64,000 bases of DNA, taken from assembly GCA_033297075.1 (NCBI GenBank), contig MU858052.1, positions 372,001 to 436,000 on the forward strand, given 5' to 3'. The translations under genes were made by a program, and so were the position numbers. This document shows positions 24,052-35,820 of the stretch, one piece after another. Source of the stretch: Rhypophila decipiens (taxonomy: Eukaryota; Ascomycota; Sordariomycetes; Sordariales; Naviculisporaceae). Within the stretch, counting starts at the first letter, position 1, and each line of letters begins with the position of its first letter. The notes beneath the pieces are model-generated. The model worked only from the letters and a program-made list of their open reading frames with translations, ran no database searches and was not told the DNA's origin.

Positions 24052-24102
24052 TACGCATCCACAATAGAAAACAAGCCGACCTTGTTCATAGATTGATACC
24101 AA

Positions 24103-24769
24103 ATGGCTCCCCTTATGACGTACATCTTCTCGCAAGAGCAACACGGCCACCTGACGCCTTATTTCGCAGCCCTTCATGCCTCGTGCATCACCCAGGACCG
24201 CATGATAGGGCCCTTCCTGCCGCCCCTGACCAACGAGAAGCTTCTGCCGTGGTGGAAGGAACGCATCGCCGAGGCTAATCACGCCACCCGGGTGATTGTG
24301 CTCCTGCTTCCCGAGATGGCGCCGGGTGCCAAGCCGATGGGGACCGACCTTCGGGGTCTGGCTATGCTCAAGCTTTCCGAGGCCGAGACCGGCTCGTTCC
24401 GGGGCCAGATCGACTCGGTGCTCGTGAACCAAAAGTTCCGTCGTCAGGGGGGAGCCAAGTTGCTGGTGGATGCGCTCGAGTATGAGGCCGCCAAGAGGGG
24501 GAGGACGTTATTGGTGAGAAGGACTTTTTTCTGTTGTCATATCCGCTTCTCTCTCTCTCAAGTTTTCCTTGTCATGAATCTAACCCGTTGATCTATGTTG
24601 TCGGACCTTGTAGCTCGCAGACACCGAAACAGGCAGCGTGGCCGAGGCCGCCTTCGAGAAGTTTGGATACACCGAGGTCGGCAAGATCCCTCAGTTCAGT
24701 CGCGTCCTGCCGAACGGGACAAGGGGCGAGACTTTTTTCTACAAGAATTTGCTCCCTAAAGTAGCCTAG
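24103..24769 (+). CDS. GNAT-family N-acetyltransferase
   Basis: Two exons, 24103-24513 and 24614-24769 (100-nt intron, GTGAGA donor, TTGTAG acceptor), give 188 residues, typical for a single GNAT domain. The acetyl-CoA binding motif A is visible as IDSVLVNQKFRRQGGAKLLV (about residues 106-125), with the R/Q-x-x-G-x-G/A pattern as RRQGGA. Exon 2 starts with the classic LADTETGSVAEAAFEKFGY strand-helix that follows in GNAT enzymes. There is no signal peptide, so it should act in the cytosol or nucleus. The acceptor substrate cannot be deduced. Small-molecule acetylation or resistance-type GNATs share this layout, and no histone-specific feature is seen. Confidence 0.88.
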
Positions 24770-26650
24770 GAGCTGTATAGGGTCAGGAACTTCTAGAAGA
24801 GGGGAAAAAACGCCCATCAGATAATATGGTAGATGCGGTATTGTCTCACGACCAAACCTCGTTTCTTTTTTTGTTTCCTCAAAGCTCCTCTCGTTATATC
24901 TCTTACGTGGCTTCGCAGCCCCTTTTTTGTCTTCTTCAGACTCACACGTATATTCTTGTTCTTGTCAGGGCGTTTGTTGGCGGGTGCGATGGTATAGATC
25001 GATTAGGCCCACGCTTATATCCCCCCTGTTTTCCTTCAGTTATCAAGTTACTGCTTCATATGCGTTCGTCCTTCAGATCTCTATTATTTTGTTGAATTTT
25101 CTCCTGCATACGCTGTTTCGCCACGTACATGAGTATATGCTGGTCGCTTTGTCCGGGCCACAAAAGATATACAACGAAGCACAAATCTTCTCAAGGCAAA
25201 ACAATACACCGGGCCAGGACTTATAACGTAAAGGCCCTTTAGTATTTGCTTTCATTTTCTCGTTTCAAAAGTAGACAATAGACACATGCCTCCTTCCCAG
25301 CATCCTCGTTTTCATCCAAAAAACTCCGCCAAAACTCAAACCTTCCACCACGAGAGGTGACAACCATGCAAGATTACAACAGCGGTCAATATAGGAAGTG
25401 CGTGACCGCTACGTGCTGTGTCCAAGACAACTTAAGCGCTCCCGTAGTTCTCGCCCGCATATATCTCATTACTGGTTTCTGCGGCCCGTTTCGACGGGCC
25501 ATCTTCGCGGCACTGTACAAAAGTACTTGCCGATGGCATGTAAATCGACCAGCCACTCAGTAGCGAGGACTGGACTGGACAAATAGCGGATGATGCCGTG
25601 AACCGGGAGGTTTCAACTCTCGCTACCCGGGCCGTTCGTTCACAGCACTACCGTATTTCACTGGGGTGTTTTTGAGTAAGGTAAGGTAAATAAATACCTC
25701 TAAGCTGCAGACAGACCATGTCTCAGTAGTCCGCAAGAGCTTACCTCTCTTTACAAATCGACGTCGCTGTTGGTTGCTTGCTATGCCCGGACAGCAGAGG
25801 AATTGACGAATGAGGTGTTATAGGTTGCGCAGGTGGGCACCTCTCCTCTCCATTTTGTTTCGATTGCCCTCGTGCCTTTCGGAGCAAGATGCACTGTAAC
25901 GCTGGGGCGTTGGTTACGTACGGTATGTTGATGAAGCCGTCCTTGCCATATGACTTGAATTTAAAGCCTCTTCACTTTTTGTGCTTTTATCTTTGGTGAA
26001 CGAAGTTCGGGGATCCAACTAATACTCATTGAGCAAATGAGAGATATGTTTTCTTTATATTTATGTCCAATGTATAAACCTTACTTTGGCCCCTGGACAA
26101 GCACAAAGAGGCGTTGGATGCCCCAACGACAATCATCATGTGAATGACATGGACCCGAATTCGAGTGTTTATGAGCTTCCGTTTTCGGGTTATTTGTACA
26201 CCGGAGATGGATTCGGTTGAACCATCGAACACGTGGGAATAGCGGGGATAATACGCTGCTGAACGTATCATTGTCCAATCCCATTTTACCTAGGACATTT
26301 ATTTTCTTCCTATCTTTTGTGATCCCACCTGTCGATCAGTTACGCTGTGCATTCAGACCAGACCCGTGAATGAGGAGAGCGGGATGATTGGAGGATATGA
26401 CATACTGGAGATCATCTGCTTGCGGAAGGTGTTATTACCAGCAGCAACATGGCTGGGATAAAAGCTTGACCTTGACCATGAGATTCGTCACTGTTACTAA
26501 GTCGTGCGTTCAGTTGAGATTGAGGGAAGTTGATATAAAAAGAGTGGCCCTTCTCCATGTCTGCCTCTTGTGTTCAATTTCCTCGACTTCATAGATCTGC
26601 CTCGAGAATTGAACTCGAACATACGCCATCTTTCCACAGGCAAAAGTAAA
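24770..26650. other. Intergenic region, no gene seen
   Basis: About 1.9 kb between two plus-strand genes. The first part is T-rich 3' flank. The rest has only short frames without motifs. A pyrimidine-rich leader ending CAAAAGTAAAATG precedes the RNase gene. Confidence 0.5.
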
Positions 26651-27793
26651 ATGACGAGAAGAACCAAACTATCCAGCCTGGGGGCAGTCATTTCAACATG
26701 GCTGGCCTTGATGCCATCGACGATTCTCGCGGCGTTATATCCCGGGTTGAGTAACCTCAACCATACCTGCGCACTTGGTAATTACTGTCCCACACCCAAT
26801 CTTTACCAATAAACAACATCTAATTCTCAGCAGTAAAGCCCGAACTCTCCTGCTCCAAAAACGCAGTGTTTGGAAAGACAGATTCCTGCTGTTCCGAAAC
26901 CTACGGCGGCCTGGTCGTTTGTGCCCCCTATCCCACCCCCACCCCAAAACCCAAGTATCTAACTCCTCCTCCCTGTGTATAAGTTATCAACCCAATTCTG
27001 GAGCACCTACACGGGCCTCGAAATTCCCTCCACCTCCGCAGAACCTCAACTCCTCCCCCCTCAAAGCTGGACAATCCACGGCCTCTGGCCAGACTACTGC
27101 AACGGCTCCTACCCCGAATACTGCGACCTCTCCCGACAGTACGACCCGTCCCCCTCATCAAAAGGAATCCCACCATATCCAGCAACCTCGCCTGACATCG
27201 GTACCTTTCTATTACCCTTTGGCCGGTTAGATTTACTCCAGTACATGAATACCTACTGGGTATCATCTCTCGGCCAAAGCAACGCAGACTTTTGGGCGCA
27301 CGAGTTTTCCAAGCACGGGACATGCATGTCTACCTTTGAAAAAGAGTGTTACGGCCCTTTATACCGCCCCCACGAAGAAGTAGTAGAATATTTCGAGGCG
27401 AACATTAAATTCTTCCAGCAGCTGCCTACCTACGACTGGCTGGCCGAAGCAAACATCTTGCCTTCCAACTCTACTGCTGGTAAAAAAGGGGGAGGATACT
27501 ACTCTTTCTCAAAGATACAGCGCGCTTTGAAAAAGGGGTTTGGAGCAACACCCTATATAGGCTGCTCGGGCGAGAAATACAACGAAACCATCGAGGGGAA
27601 GGGGTCAAAAGATGATGGGCGGGTTGTGTTGAGCGAGGTGTGGTATTATTACCATGTTTATGGGGCCAGTCAGAATGGAAAGGGCAAGCCGGTTGATGCT
27701 GATGCTCAGGGGGGGAGGGTTACGAATTGTGTGCTGGAAAGGGGCAAGGTGAGGTACCCCGAGCGGACGAAGGGGTCGGAGAGGACAACTTGA
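26651..27793 (+). CDS. Secreted ribonuclease T2
   Basis: Three exons, 26651-26777, 26834-26916 and 26984-27793, give 339 residues. Residues 1-27 form a signal peptide (basic MTRR, hydrophobic core, Ala-x-Ala end). Both catalytic segments are present: CAS1 as IHGLWPDYCNG (His102) and CAS2 as FWAHEFSKHGTC (Glu177, His181). The enzyme cleaves single-stranded RNA through a 2',3'-cyclic intermediate, in the vacuole or outside the cell. The second intron was placed at the GTTTGT donor at 26917 because that restores the family sequence GGLVLSTQFW; a later GTATCT donor would break the frame. Cysteines at conserved spacing (SCCSE, HGTC, ECYG) predict the usual disulfides. The chain is longer than the minimal 240-residue enzymes, with a basic C-terminal tail. 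Confidence 0.92.
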
Positions 27794-28315
27794 CAAGAGC
27801 ATGACATGAAAGAGGGAAGGAACTGGAAGGAAGGGGCTGAGTTATCATTATCTGCTCTCCCATTCAGTCTCAGTTTTATTCTAGCCGTCAGAGAAGGAAC
27901 AAAAGAAGCCACTCTGATATATGATATATGAGGTATGAGGTATTATTATAGGTACAATACATAACGGCAGATCAGATAAAAAAAACATCCCAAACTTTAT
28001 ACCATATAGAATAAAGAATTCGCGAAAAGCGAGTAGCAAGAATGGGGGGGAACCAGGACAACCAGACAGAAAAAGGGAAATGAATAAAAGTGACATCAAG
28101 AATAAGTCCCTCCCCCAACAAAAAACTCCGGTTTTTTCTCTTTCTCTTTCTTGCAATATCAATCGCCAAAAGATTTCTACATCCCATCCCATGCCCATCA
28201 TGAAGGAACAGTCACACAGCCGCCATTATCACAATGATCAAACACCTTCCCTTTCGCCTCTATGTACTACTTCCCCATCTTGCCAACCATGGATATCGAC
28301 TCACAAGGCAAGCCC
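27794..28315. other. Short convergent intergenic region
   Basis: The gene ends of RNase T2 (plus) and the disulfide isomerase (minus) face each other across 522 bp. It is AT-rich with T- and A-runs around 27960-28140, probably shared 3' UTR and polyadenylation sequence. Confidence 0.55.
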
Positions 28316-30633
28316 TTAATCATTCTTGGCACCATTGACACCAAGCCCGCCCAACAAAGGCGCCTTGTGTTCCTTGGAGTTGCCGTCCTCAGCAAGCCTG
28401 AACGCTCCACCAAGAGCCCCCCTTCTTATCCTGCCCTTGAGGACAGAAAAGAGGGTAAAGGCCATGCCGAGCACGCACCCCGCAGAGAGGTAAGGGTGCT
28501 CCTTAAAGGTCATCTTGATGTCGAAAAAGATCTTTTCGATGCTGGAGATGGTCAACTTGGGCTGCAGCTTGGGCGGGTTGGCCGTGACCTTGGTGAGCGT
28601 CTCGAGGATCGACGTGCGCGAGGGGACAATGTTGTTTCCTGTGCTGGTCTGGTCCCAGTAGCGGCGGTTCTGTGGTTTCATTGGATTAGTATTCTTGTTT
28701 TTGGTCCTTTTTTGGCCTGTCAGTGATAAACTTACATCCTCGTCGTTGATAATCACCCGCTCGCCACCCTTGATGTCAATGCCATAGGTGGTCTTGATCC
28801 ATCTCTGCCAGAAAACACCATCAACCCACGCGAACGTGACCTGCTTACGGTCCGCCATATCCATTGTGATCCTGATGTGCTTGGCCGCGCGCAGGGCACG
28901 GTTATCGCCACGGTCCTCGGCCTCCTCGATACGAAGCTGCTTGGCGTCACGGAGCTCCTGGCGCTCAAGCTGGAACAGCTGAATCTGCTTGTCCATCCAC
29001 TCGTTGGCGGCACTTCTCATTTCACGCTGGGCGCGAGTAAAGCCCTCCTGGTCTTCGCGGTTCAGAATTGCCAACACGACCATCCTATGGTCCATGATCT
29101 CGCGCGCGTTGGCGGCCGTCATCTCCGGGACGATGGGCAGCCAGACCGACTTCATCCATTTGAGAATTTGAGGAGTGTCGCGCATCGCTGCCGGGGTAAG
29201 AGGTGTGTAGTAGGTCGGGCGGCCTTCGCGAGATACCAGCATACGGGGCCATGTAGAGATCTTGAACCGCTCATAGAGCTTGGGGTCGCGCGTCTTGACC
29301 AGCTTGGCGTGCCCAATCAGGCTCAAGGGCAATCGCTCCAGAGAAATAAAGTCCTCGCTCGTGGTAGCGTGATCGTAAAAGTAGACAAAGATGACCTCTT
29401 CCTTCTTCTCAAGGGCCTCAAATGCAGCTGCGTCGACCTCGGGCACACCGGAGGCAATATCAACAGCCTTCTCAGCGTACTGAATAAAGTCACCAAGGCC
29501 ACGGAGGCCCTCATACTCGACACGCTCACCTCCCTTGAAAAAGACAATCGAGGGGTAGCCCTGGACACGGGCATCCTTGCAGAGGCGTGACTCTTGATCA
29601 CAGTTTACCTCGCCAATGTTGAGTTTGCCCTTCATCTCGCGGGCAAGCTGCTCCCAGTTGGCGGCCATGGCCTGGCAGTGGTGGCACCAGGGCGCATAGA
29701 ACTTGACGAACCACGGATCCTGTGTCATGGTAACCAGGCTCTGGAAGGACTCGTGAGTGAGGGGGACTGAGCTCCCAGCGGGATTCGGCGTCTTGGACTG
29801 CTTGGGAGTCTGGTGGGTAGGCGGCTGGAAGGGCACAGTGTAGAAACCCTTCTTCGCATCAACCTCGGCCTTTGCGTCGGCCGACGGGTCAGCCTTGGCG
29901 GCTTCAGTGGTGGCTGTCTTTTCGAGCGCCGGCTTCTCCTTCTCTGGCTCGTTGGCAGTAGGAGCCGAGAGGTCGACCTTGGCACCATCCTCTGTGGTCT
30001 CTTTAGCACCGGGTTCGGGGAGCTTGATCGAGGCAGGCCTCGTGCCAGGCTTGGTGCTCTCCAAGGCATTCTCGATCACCTTGCTCAATACCTCCATCTT
30101 CTTTCCACCCTTGACCGTCTCAGCGACCTGGCCATCCTTGTAGAGCGTCGTGGTGGGATAGGAGCTGATGCCATGGTCACTGCACAAATCGTAGTAGGCG
30201 ATGCAGTTAAGCGTCGCAAAGCGGAAGTCGTAAAAATTCGTGAAGTCTGCGTCCTCGTTCCCAGCGCCTTCGGGCTTGGAAGTGTAGTAAAACTCATATA
30301 GCGTTTGGTACGTGGGAGCAAAGTCGATACAGTGTGGACACCACGGGCTGCAGCGCAGAAAGCAAATTGTTAGCATGATATGCACGGCAGACGGGACAGA
30401 CAGCTTTATGCACCGAAAACCCACCTGTAATGTTTAACCATTAACCATTTCGACGCATTTGCTTCCTTTTCCCAATTGTCTGGTGTCAGCTCCAGCATTG
30501 GCGGCACCTTTTTCTGATTGAAATACGTGTTTTCTCGCGGGGCGTCATCGTCGTTATCTGTTGCTGGAGAGGCAGCGACCGTCACAGCCAGGCTGGCAGC
30601 GCCAAAAAACAGAGAGAGGTTGTGCCACCGCAT
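28316..30633 (-). CDS. Transmembrane protein disulfide isomerase, Eps1-like
   Basis: Three exons on the minus strand, 30633-30425, 30347-28736 and 28669-28316, give 724 residues. A signal peptide (about 1-21) leads to a thioredoxin domain with active site CPHC (Cys73-Cys76 in SPWCPHC), then an acidic Pro/Ala/Lys-rich linker, and a second thioredoxin domain with CHHC (Cys291-Cys294 in APWCHHC). A hydrophobic helix at about 667-685 is followed by basic RIRR, predicting a type I ER membrane protein with a 35-residue cytosolic tail and no KDEL. Yeast Eps1, an ER membrane disulfide isomerase in quality control, has the same length class, a CPHC site and one C-terminal membrane segment. The first intron sits directly before the CPHC active site. 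The 66-nt second intron is in frame and stop-free, so it is easily overlooked. Confidence 0.88.
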
Positions 30634-32019
30634 TGTGGTAACGGGTCGCCTTCCCAGGCGGGTCTCAAATTCGTCGCGATACGGGCGTCGCCGAAACTCT
30701 ACGCGATGTCCCCACGATTGACGACCTTGTGACGACAAGAGTGTTGGCGGCTTCTAATTGCGCGAGCTGTGACTGAGAGGTGAAGCGTCGTCGTCGTTTA
30801 TCCGTGGGAGATTATCTGCCCCAAATAAATTAAAATAGCTGGCGTATGTGTCGTCTGACGGGACATTCCATGCGAGGGAAAGACGCCCAGTGATGCGAAA
30901 ATTGATGACGACGGCGAACCTGGTTGCCCGTCGGTTACAGGAAAGATTAAGAAAGAAAACCGCCGATTTGCCTGCTGATCGTGTACTACGAAATACACGG
31001 TGAATGAATGGTGATAAGTTCGGGACGAGCGAGCGAGCGAGTGTTGCACACTGGGCGGCTGAAATGTTTAGTTAAAAGAGACGAAATCACGGATAACATG
31101 CAACGTGGAAGGGGGCCTGGTGGAAGGCCAAGCAACAGGAAAACGGGGACTCAGGAGGCGGCAGAGGGTCTTTGAGGTTCCAGACAGGCTCACTCACCAC
31201 TGGCCGCCAATTCATTACCTCCTAGGGCCATGCTTATCTCCACTGCGCCCCTGCCAAATTGCATTTTGGCAGTTGAGTGCCTGGGATTTGAGGCTTCCAG
31301 ACGGCTAAACTCAGGTCTCGTCTTTGTTTCTGGTACGCCCCACATTTCGCCTTGCACAACGGGAAAAGGGGCACGCGGGCTCTGAACACGAGATTTGCCA
31401 AGTTCTTTCTGGAAGGGGCAAAATATTTATAAATGTTGTCTTTTGTCAAGTATATGACATAAGTTTGCGAAGTCTATAAACAAAAGAATAATACACAGTT
31501 CGTTTTCATGTACGGCTTCGAGAGAACCAAGATGTTAGCTGGAGGGGAATTTCAATTCAGGGGTCGGTGTTCACTTTTAGTCATATAAACTCTTGGTATG
31601 TTGGACCCTCAAAGTCACCCAGAAGAATCTGATCTGTTTACTGTAGAAGAGTATTTGCTCTTTGAACGCTATTTTGGGTTTGTATCTTAACCTATTCTAG
31701 ATGGAAAGGCTGCCCTGTTTAGGAAGCAATGAAATATATAAATGCCCAGTAATCCATTAATATCCTCCTTTATCGATGCCTTGTAGGAGAATCGGGCGAG
31801 ACATAGTCTGACGTAGACACATGAACCCAAGAGATAGAGAAAGAGAGAGAGAAAAGAGACACAGTAGTAGTACAAAACTGCTAGGGGGCCCCGTCGACAC
31901 GTCCAGTCTTTTCCAGCCGACAAACACGCTCCTGACCAATCCAAAGTTCAACCGAGATATCAAATGCTTTCCTTTCCTAGGTAACCGAACGCCACGTCTT
32001 ATGCAACACATCTTTAAAA
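30634..32019. other. Intergenic region, no gene seen
   Basis: Contains the upstream region of the disulfide isomerase gene and the AT-rich 3' flank of the alpha/beta hydrolase gene, both minus strand. A GAGAGAGA-type run lies at 31835-31858. Open frames are short and unconvincing. Confidence 0.5.
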
Positions 32020-33630
32020 TCATTCCATGGCCTTTTGCTTCAGGCCCCACTTTCTGGTCTCCTCCATCTCCTTCAAGATGACCCTGTTGAATTCGTCCGG
32101 GTTGTCGATATAGAGGTGGTGTCCGGCCTTGGTAACCACCACGACTTTGGCGCCTCCGTTTTCGTTCCTCTTCTCCTCGTCAGTCCCGTGAAGCAGCGCC
32201 TTCACTACCCGCTGGTTGATCTTCTCTTCGGCCGCAAAGCCACCAGCAACATCCATCCAGTCATTCTCTCCGTACATAAAGACAATGGGGAAGCCAGTCT
32301 CTCTGACTTCGGGCGAGTCCTCGGTGGCTGGCTTGAGGATCTGCCGTCCGACCTCCTGTATCCTGTTGATTACGGGGCTCCGTGCATAGGCTCCAGGGGC
32401 GAGAAGATAGGGCAGTGCATATTCTCCGCTGCCTTTTGAGTTGAAGAGGGTGTAAGAGTAGGTGTGCAGTGCCTCCTTCTCTTCCGGCGGGAGATGGCTG
32501 AAGCGACGGGACGTCCAGCCAGAAACAAAGCGGGGCCCGAGGGGTCCGGTAAGTCGGACGATGCTGAAGGGAGAAACATTGGCGTCCCACAAGTAGCTGA
32601 ACCATCCAGGGATAGGCCGTTTCGGAGGCGCCGCTGTGTTGGGTTTTGTTGTGTTCATACCTTCTCTCTGAACTATGCTTTCTTGATCCTGGGTGAATTC
32701 GTTCGACAGTCTCGACATGGAGGGTTCAGGCATCGCTTCGTTGACCGCCCATGGGTCCTCAGGGATGCCGACAGGCGAGGCAAGAATGAGCTTGTTCAGG
32801 TGCCCGGGATATTTGAGCGCGTATGACACTGCAAGATAGCCGCCCAAGGAATGGCCCATGAGAGTGAACTTCTCGATCTTGCGGATGCGTCGCCACTCTT
32901 CGAGCGCGTCGATGAACCAGCTTTCGGCCTCGGCAATCTTTTCCTTTTGCGTTTTGGCCTTTACTCGGAAAGCCGGCCTCGCCGAGTTGCCCATCCCGAG
33001 CAGGTCCAGAGCATACACCTTCCAGCCCTGTGCCCTGCTCAGAGGCTCAAAGTTCTTGTAGAAGAATCCGAGACCCGCGCCGTATCCGTGAAGCATGACC
33101 AGGGTGTCGTCTACGGGTTCGTTGACACGCTCGATTGCTAGCTCGTTGAGTGCCCTGTCCTTTCCAGATAGCTGGACCATGGAACTCCGCCATACTCTCT
33201 GGCCGAACGGATCCTCTTTCGCGAGGTCTTGTAATTGGGAGGCGCTGGCGCCATGTTCACGGAGATAGGGGACGAAGGAAAGAACATTTCGTTCGGCTTG
33301 TCGAGATGACACGCCCGTCCACTGTTGTCTTTGTTAGCTTCGAGACCGACGTCATGTGTGGTGCGAAAAATCAGTACCTACCCATTGATAAGCGGCCTCT
33401 TTGTAACCCAACGGGAAAAACATCCTTCTAGATTTTGCCGCGGGTGCCGAGAGTTGCGATGTTGGGGGTCCGGGGGGTACAGAGATCTCGTCGTCGGTGG
33501 CCATGGCCGTGTGGTTGACTTGCGTGGTTTGGACAGTTGAGTCTCCCGGGTCAGAGCGGCGCTTTAGGAGGGACGCAAACTTCAGTCTCTTGGGAAGTTG
33601 TAGGATGGCGGTAGGAAATGTTTTCAGCAT
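32020..33630 (-). CDS. Alpha/beta hydrolase of the Cld1/ABHD4-5 family
   Basis: Two exons, 33630-33382 and 33321-32020 (60-nt intron), give 516 residues. The fold-1 features are in order: oxyanion loop HGYGAGLGFF, nucleophile elbow GHSLGG with Ser241, an acid in YGENDWMD, and AGHHLYIDNP, which carries both the catalytic histidine (His484) and the HX4D motif (His484-Asp489) typical of ABHD4, ABHD5 and yeast Cld1, Ict1 and Ecm18. Cld1 removes acyl chains from cardiolipin in mitochondria; Ict1 acylates lysophosphatidate. The N-terminus, MLKTFPTAILQLPKRLKFASLLKRR, is basic and amphipathic, consistent with mitochondrial import. Acyl hydrolase and acyltransferase activity cannot be separated from sequence. 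The gene is divergent to SPO7. Confidence 0.9.
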
Positions 33631-34542
33631 TGCTCAAGTGCGACGGGACGAGCCCCCTTATCAGAAAAGGTTCATGCATATGTAGGAAGGAGTGAAGTTA
33701 TGTGGGTGGCCGCGTGGTCGCAATTCGCTCCGAGGGGGGCACGCTGGAGTTTGGTAAACTCCGCGCCATTCCGCAGGCGATCGATCGGGATTACTAACAA
33801 GAAGCTGGCGGACCTTGATCGTCCCGCCAGCCGATATGCAAGCCGTTGTCGCCTAACGTGGAAATACAGCGGAGGTTGTAACAGAACCGTATAAAAGGAG
33901 TAATCGATAATGAAACTGTTCAAGCTCCAAATCGAGTGAACCTATATCGCATCACAGGTGGCGATAATAGCAACACCAAATCCGAGCTCTATTACCTCAC
34001 CATCGACCCTCTGTTACTGGTGGTTCCTAAAAACGGAGCAGAACTTCCCAAGCCTGGCGCTGTCAAAACCGCTGAAAGCTGAACGAGGCCGGGCAAGTTT
34101 CAGCTCCACACCAGTACCGTACCGTTACTGTAAAGCGAGGCGGGCAGGCGCGAGCTAGCCCACATGACCCGCTCCTGGGATCTGGCCAAGGCACAAATAT
34201 GACATAACGAGCCTCGATCTCGATTCTCAATCAGCCCGTGCAATTGACCCAAACCTTTGCAAGATACCCGACATAGTGCACCCGGCCGTTTGAGTGCGGT
34301 GGAGGTGACTGTTGTTTGCTGAGTTGTCCTTGCTGACGCGGCGATTGATTTGTTTCTGTTTCCTGGAGTGTTGTCCCGAGCCCGAAGCGCACCCGACGTG
34401 TCCCGAGAACTTCCATCCCCCCTTACGCTGCGCCGGCCGGCCGCGGATCCCGATTCTTCTCATCCGCCGAAACCCTGCTCAAATCGATGCATTGAATTTG
34501 ACGGTTCGGCATTTTACGCTCGCAGCGTGTCCCGAACTCACC
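33631..34542. promoter_or_regulatory. Divergent promoter between Cld1-like and SPO7 genes
   Basis: Start codons of the minus-strand hydrolase gene and the plus-strand SPO7 gene lie 912 bp apart with no gene between. Both upstream regions must therefore be in this interval, but I saw no specific binding site I could name. A plus-strand open frame begins at 34312 and runs into SPO7 in frame, so a longer N-terminus is possible though not expected. Confidence 0.45.
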
Positions 34543-35820
34543 ATGGCAGAACCGACGTTGGACTCGATCGTCAAGGGCGCCCCGGTTGGCCTGCCCGAGC
34601 GAGAGATCGCAAAGGCCGTTGGCGGCACCAGCCCCATCGCCTCCTCATCTACCGGGAAGACGGGCGACCCCCTAAGCCATACTCCGAGTTCACCATCTAT
34701 GATATACCTAAATCTGTTAATTCTCGAAGCTTCACTACGAGCGCAATACCTCGAACTCCGAGCTCGACGGCGCCATCACACCTTTTTCTTGACGCTCCTC
34801 ACGCTGTGGACGGTAGGGTTCGGGTATGCTCTATTCCTGGCGCCGCGCGAGGATGGGAGCGGAGTCGGTGGGAGTGTCTACTGGGTGGTAGAAACGGCAG
34901 AGCGGATGTGCTTTCTAGGAGGTGTCATGACTGCCCTGCTGGTATGGGCCACGGGCATATGGGAGCGAGGTGTTCGCTGGCCGCGCAGGTGGTTTGCGGT
35001 CTCCAACAGAGGACTCAGGGGCTTCAACTGCAAGCTGGTTGTGATGAAGCGGCCTTGGTGGAAAGAGGCGCTCTCGGCGATGGGCTGGTTTCTCACCTAT
35101 GGCCTGTTCTCCAACTCTGGGTCTTCATACCGGTTTGTCGAGCCGGCCATATTGCGCGAGGTCGACAAGGAGCTGAACTTGACAAGCCACAACCACCCGA
35201 CGCTCCCCATCGTCAGCGGAGACGAAGAAAAGGCCGGACACGAGGAAGATTTGTCCAACGGTGGAGACTATGTCAAATTACTCCTTCTAGCGAAGCCCTT
35301 CTCACCCAATTTTCGCGAGAACTGGGAGGTCTACAGGAACGAGTACTGGGAACGAGAAAATGAGCGCCGTGCTCTGCTGCGCATCAAGCTCAAAGAACGA
35401 GATCGGAAGCTACGGAAGCAATATGGCGGTTGGTTCTGGTGGTTGCCTTGGAGGAGACTGGCTGCAGAGAAGCCTCCAGTGGCCAAAAGCGAGCCAGAGA
35501 AGATGCATCATCACCACCCTCGCCATTCTGCGGTAATGGGAGAACACAAGCGCACAAGGAGTGGGAGCGTGCGCAGGGGGAGTATGTCGTCTGTTACGGC
35601 CCCTCGGAGCCCTACGCCTCCCGTGGAAGGAGAAGAATCCGGGGGCGTCAGTCGCCGGGGAAGCAATGCATCGGAAAAGAAAAAGAAGAAGCTTGGCGGC
35701 TCGCTGTCGAAGGGCCGGCCAAGGGTCGAGTCCCGGTCGGTCACGCCAGATATTCCATCTCCGCTGGCTAAAGGAAGCAGCCTGAGCGAGGTCCCACCCC
35801 CGGCTCCCACGACTCCATAG
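34543..35820 (+). CDS. SPO7: SPO7, regulatory subunit of the Nem1-Spo7 phosphatase
   Basis: A single exon of 425 residues. The block SPSMIYLNLLILEASLRAQY (about 51-70) is the hallmark of Spo7, followed by two membrane helices at about 81-99 and 122-139. In yeast Spo7 anchors the Nem1 phosphatase at the nuclear envelope/ER, where it dephosphorylates the phosphatidate phosphatase Pah1 and so controls phospholipid versus triacylglycerol synthesis and nuclear shape. The C-terminal third (from about 330) is a fungal extension rich in Ser, Pro, Lys and Arg with a His run, probably disordered and a candidate for phosphorylation. The start at 34543 has a CACCATGGC context and gives the expected N-terminus; the frame is open further upstream. 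Confidence 0.92.
   Translation: MAEPTLDSIVKGAPVGLPEREIAKAVGGTSPIASSSTGKTGDPLSHTPSSPSMIYLNLLILEASLRAQYLELRARRRHHTFFLTLLTLWTVGFGYALFLAPREDGSGVGGSVYWVVETAERMCFLGGVMTALLVWATGIWERGVRWPRRWFAVSNRGLRGFNCKLVVMKRPWWKEALSAMGWFLTYGLFSNSGSSYRFVEPAILREVDKELNLTSHNHPTLPIVSGDEEKAGHEEDLSNGGDYVKLLLLAKPFSPNFRENWEVYRNEYWERENERRALLRIKLKERDRKLRKQYGGWFWWLPWRRLAAEKPPVAKSEPEKMHHHHPRHSAVMGEHKRTRSGSVRRGSMSSVTAPRSPTPPVEGEESGGVSRRGSNASEKKKKKLGGSLSKGRPRVESRSVTPDIPSPLAKGSSLSEVPPPAPTTP

Larger units (their letters stand above)
21597..24102. other. Intergenic region (divergent promoters), hairpin inside
   Basis: No gene recognised in 2.5 kb between the divergent phospholipase D and acetyltransferase genes. It holds a perfect hairpin at 22087-22121, a minus-strand tRNA-like stretch at about 22300-22385 that does not complete a cloverleaf, an AGGTAGGTAGG word at 23577-23587, and a 12-bp tandem repeat in the acetyltransferase leader. 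Frames such as 22975-23427 have no domain. Confidence 0.5.

Noticed and set aside
34350..35363. 337-codon frame overlapping SPO7 in another phase
   Set aside because: It is a shadow: the SPO7 frame carries the conserved motif and both membrane helices, while this one has none.
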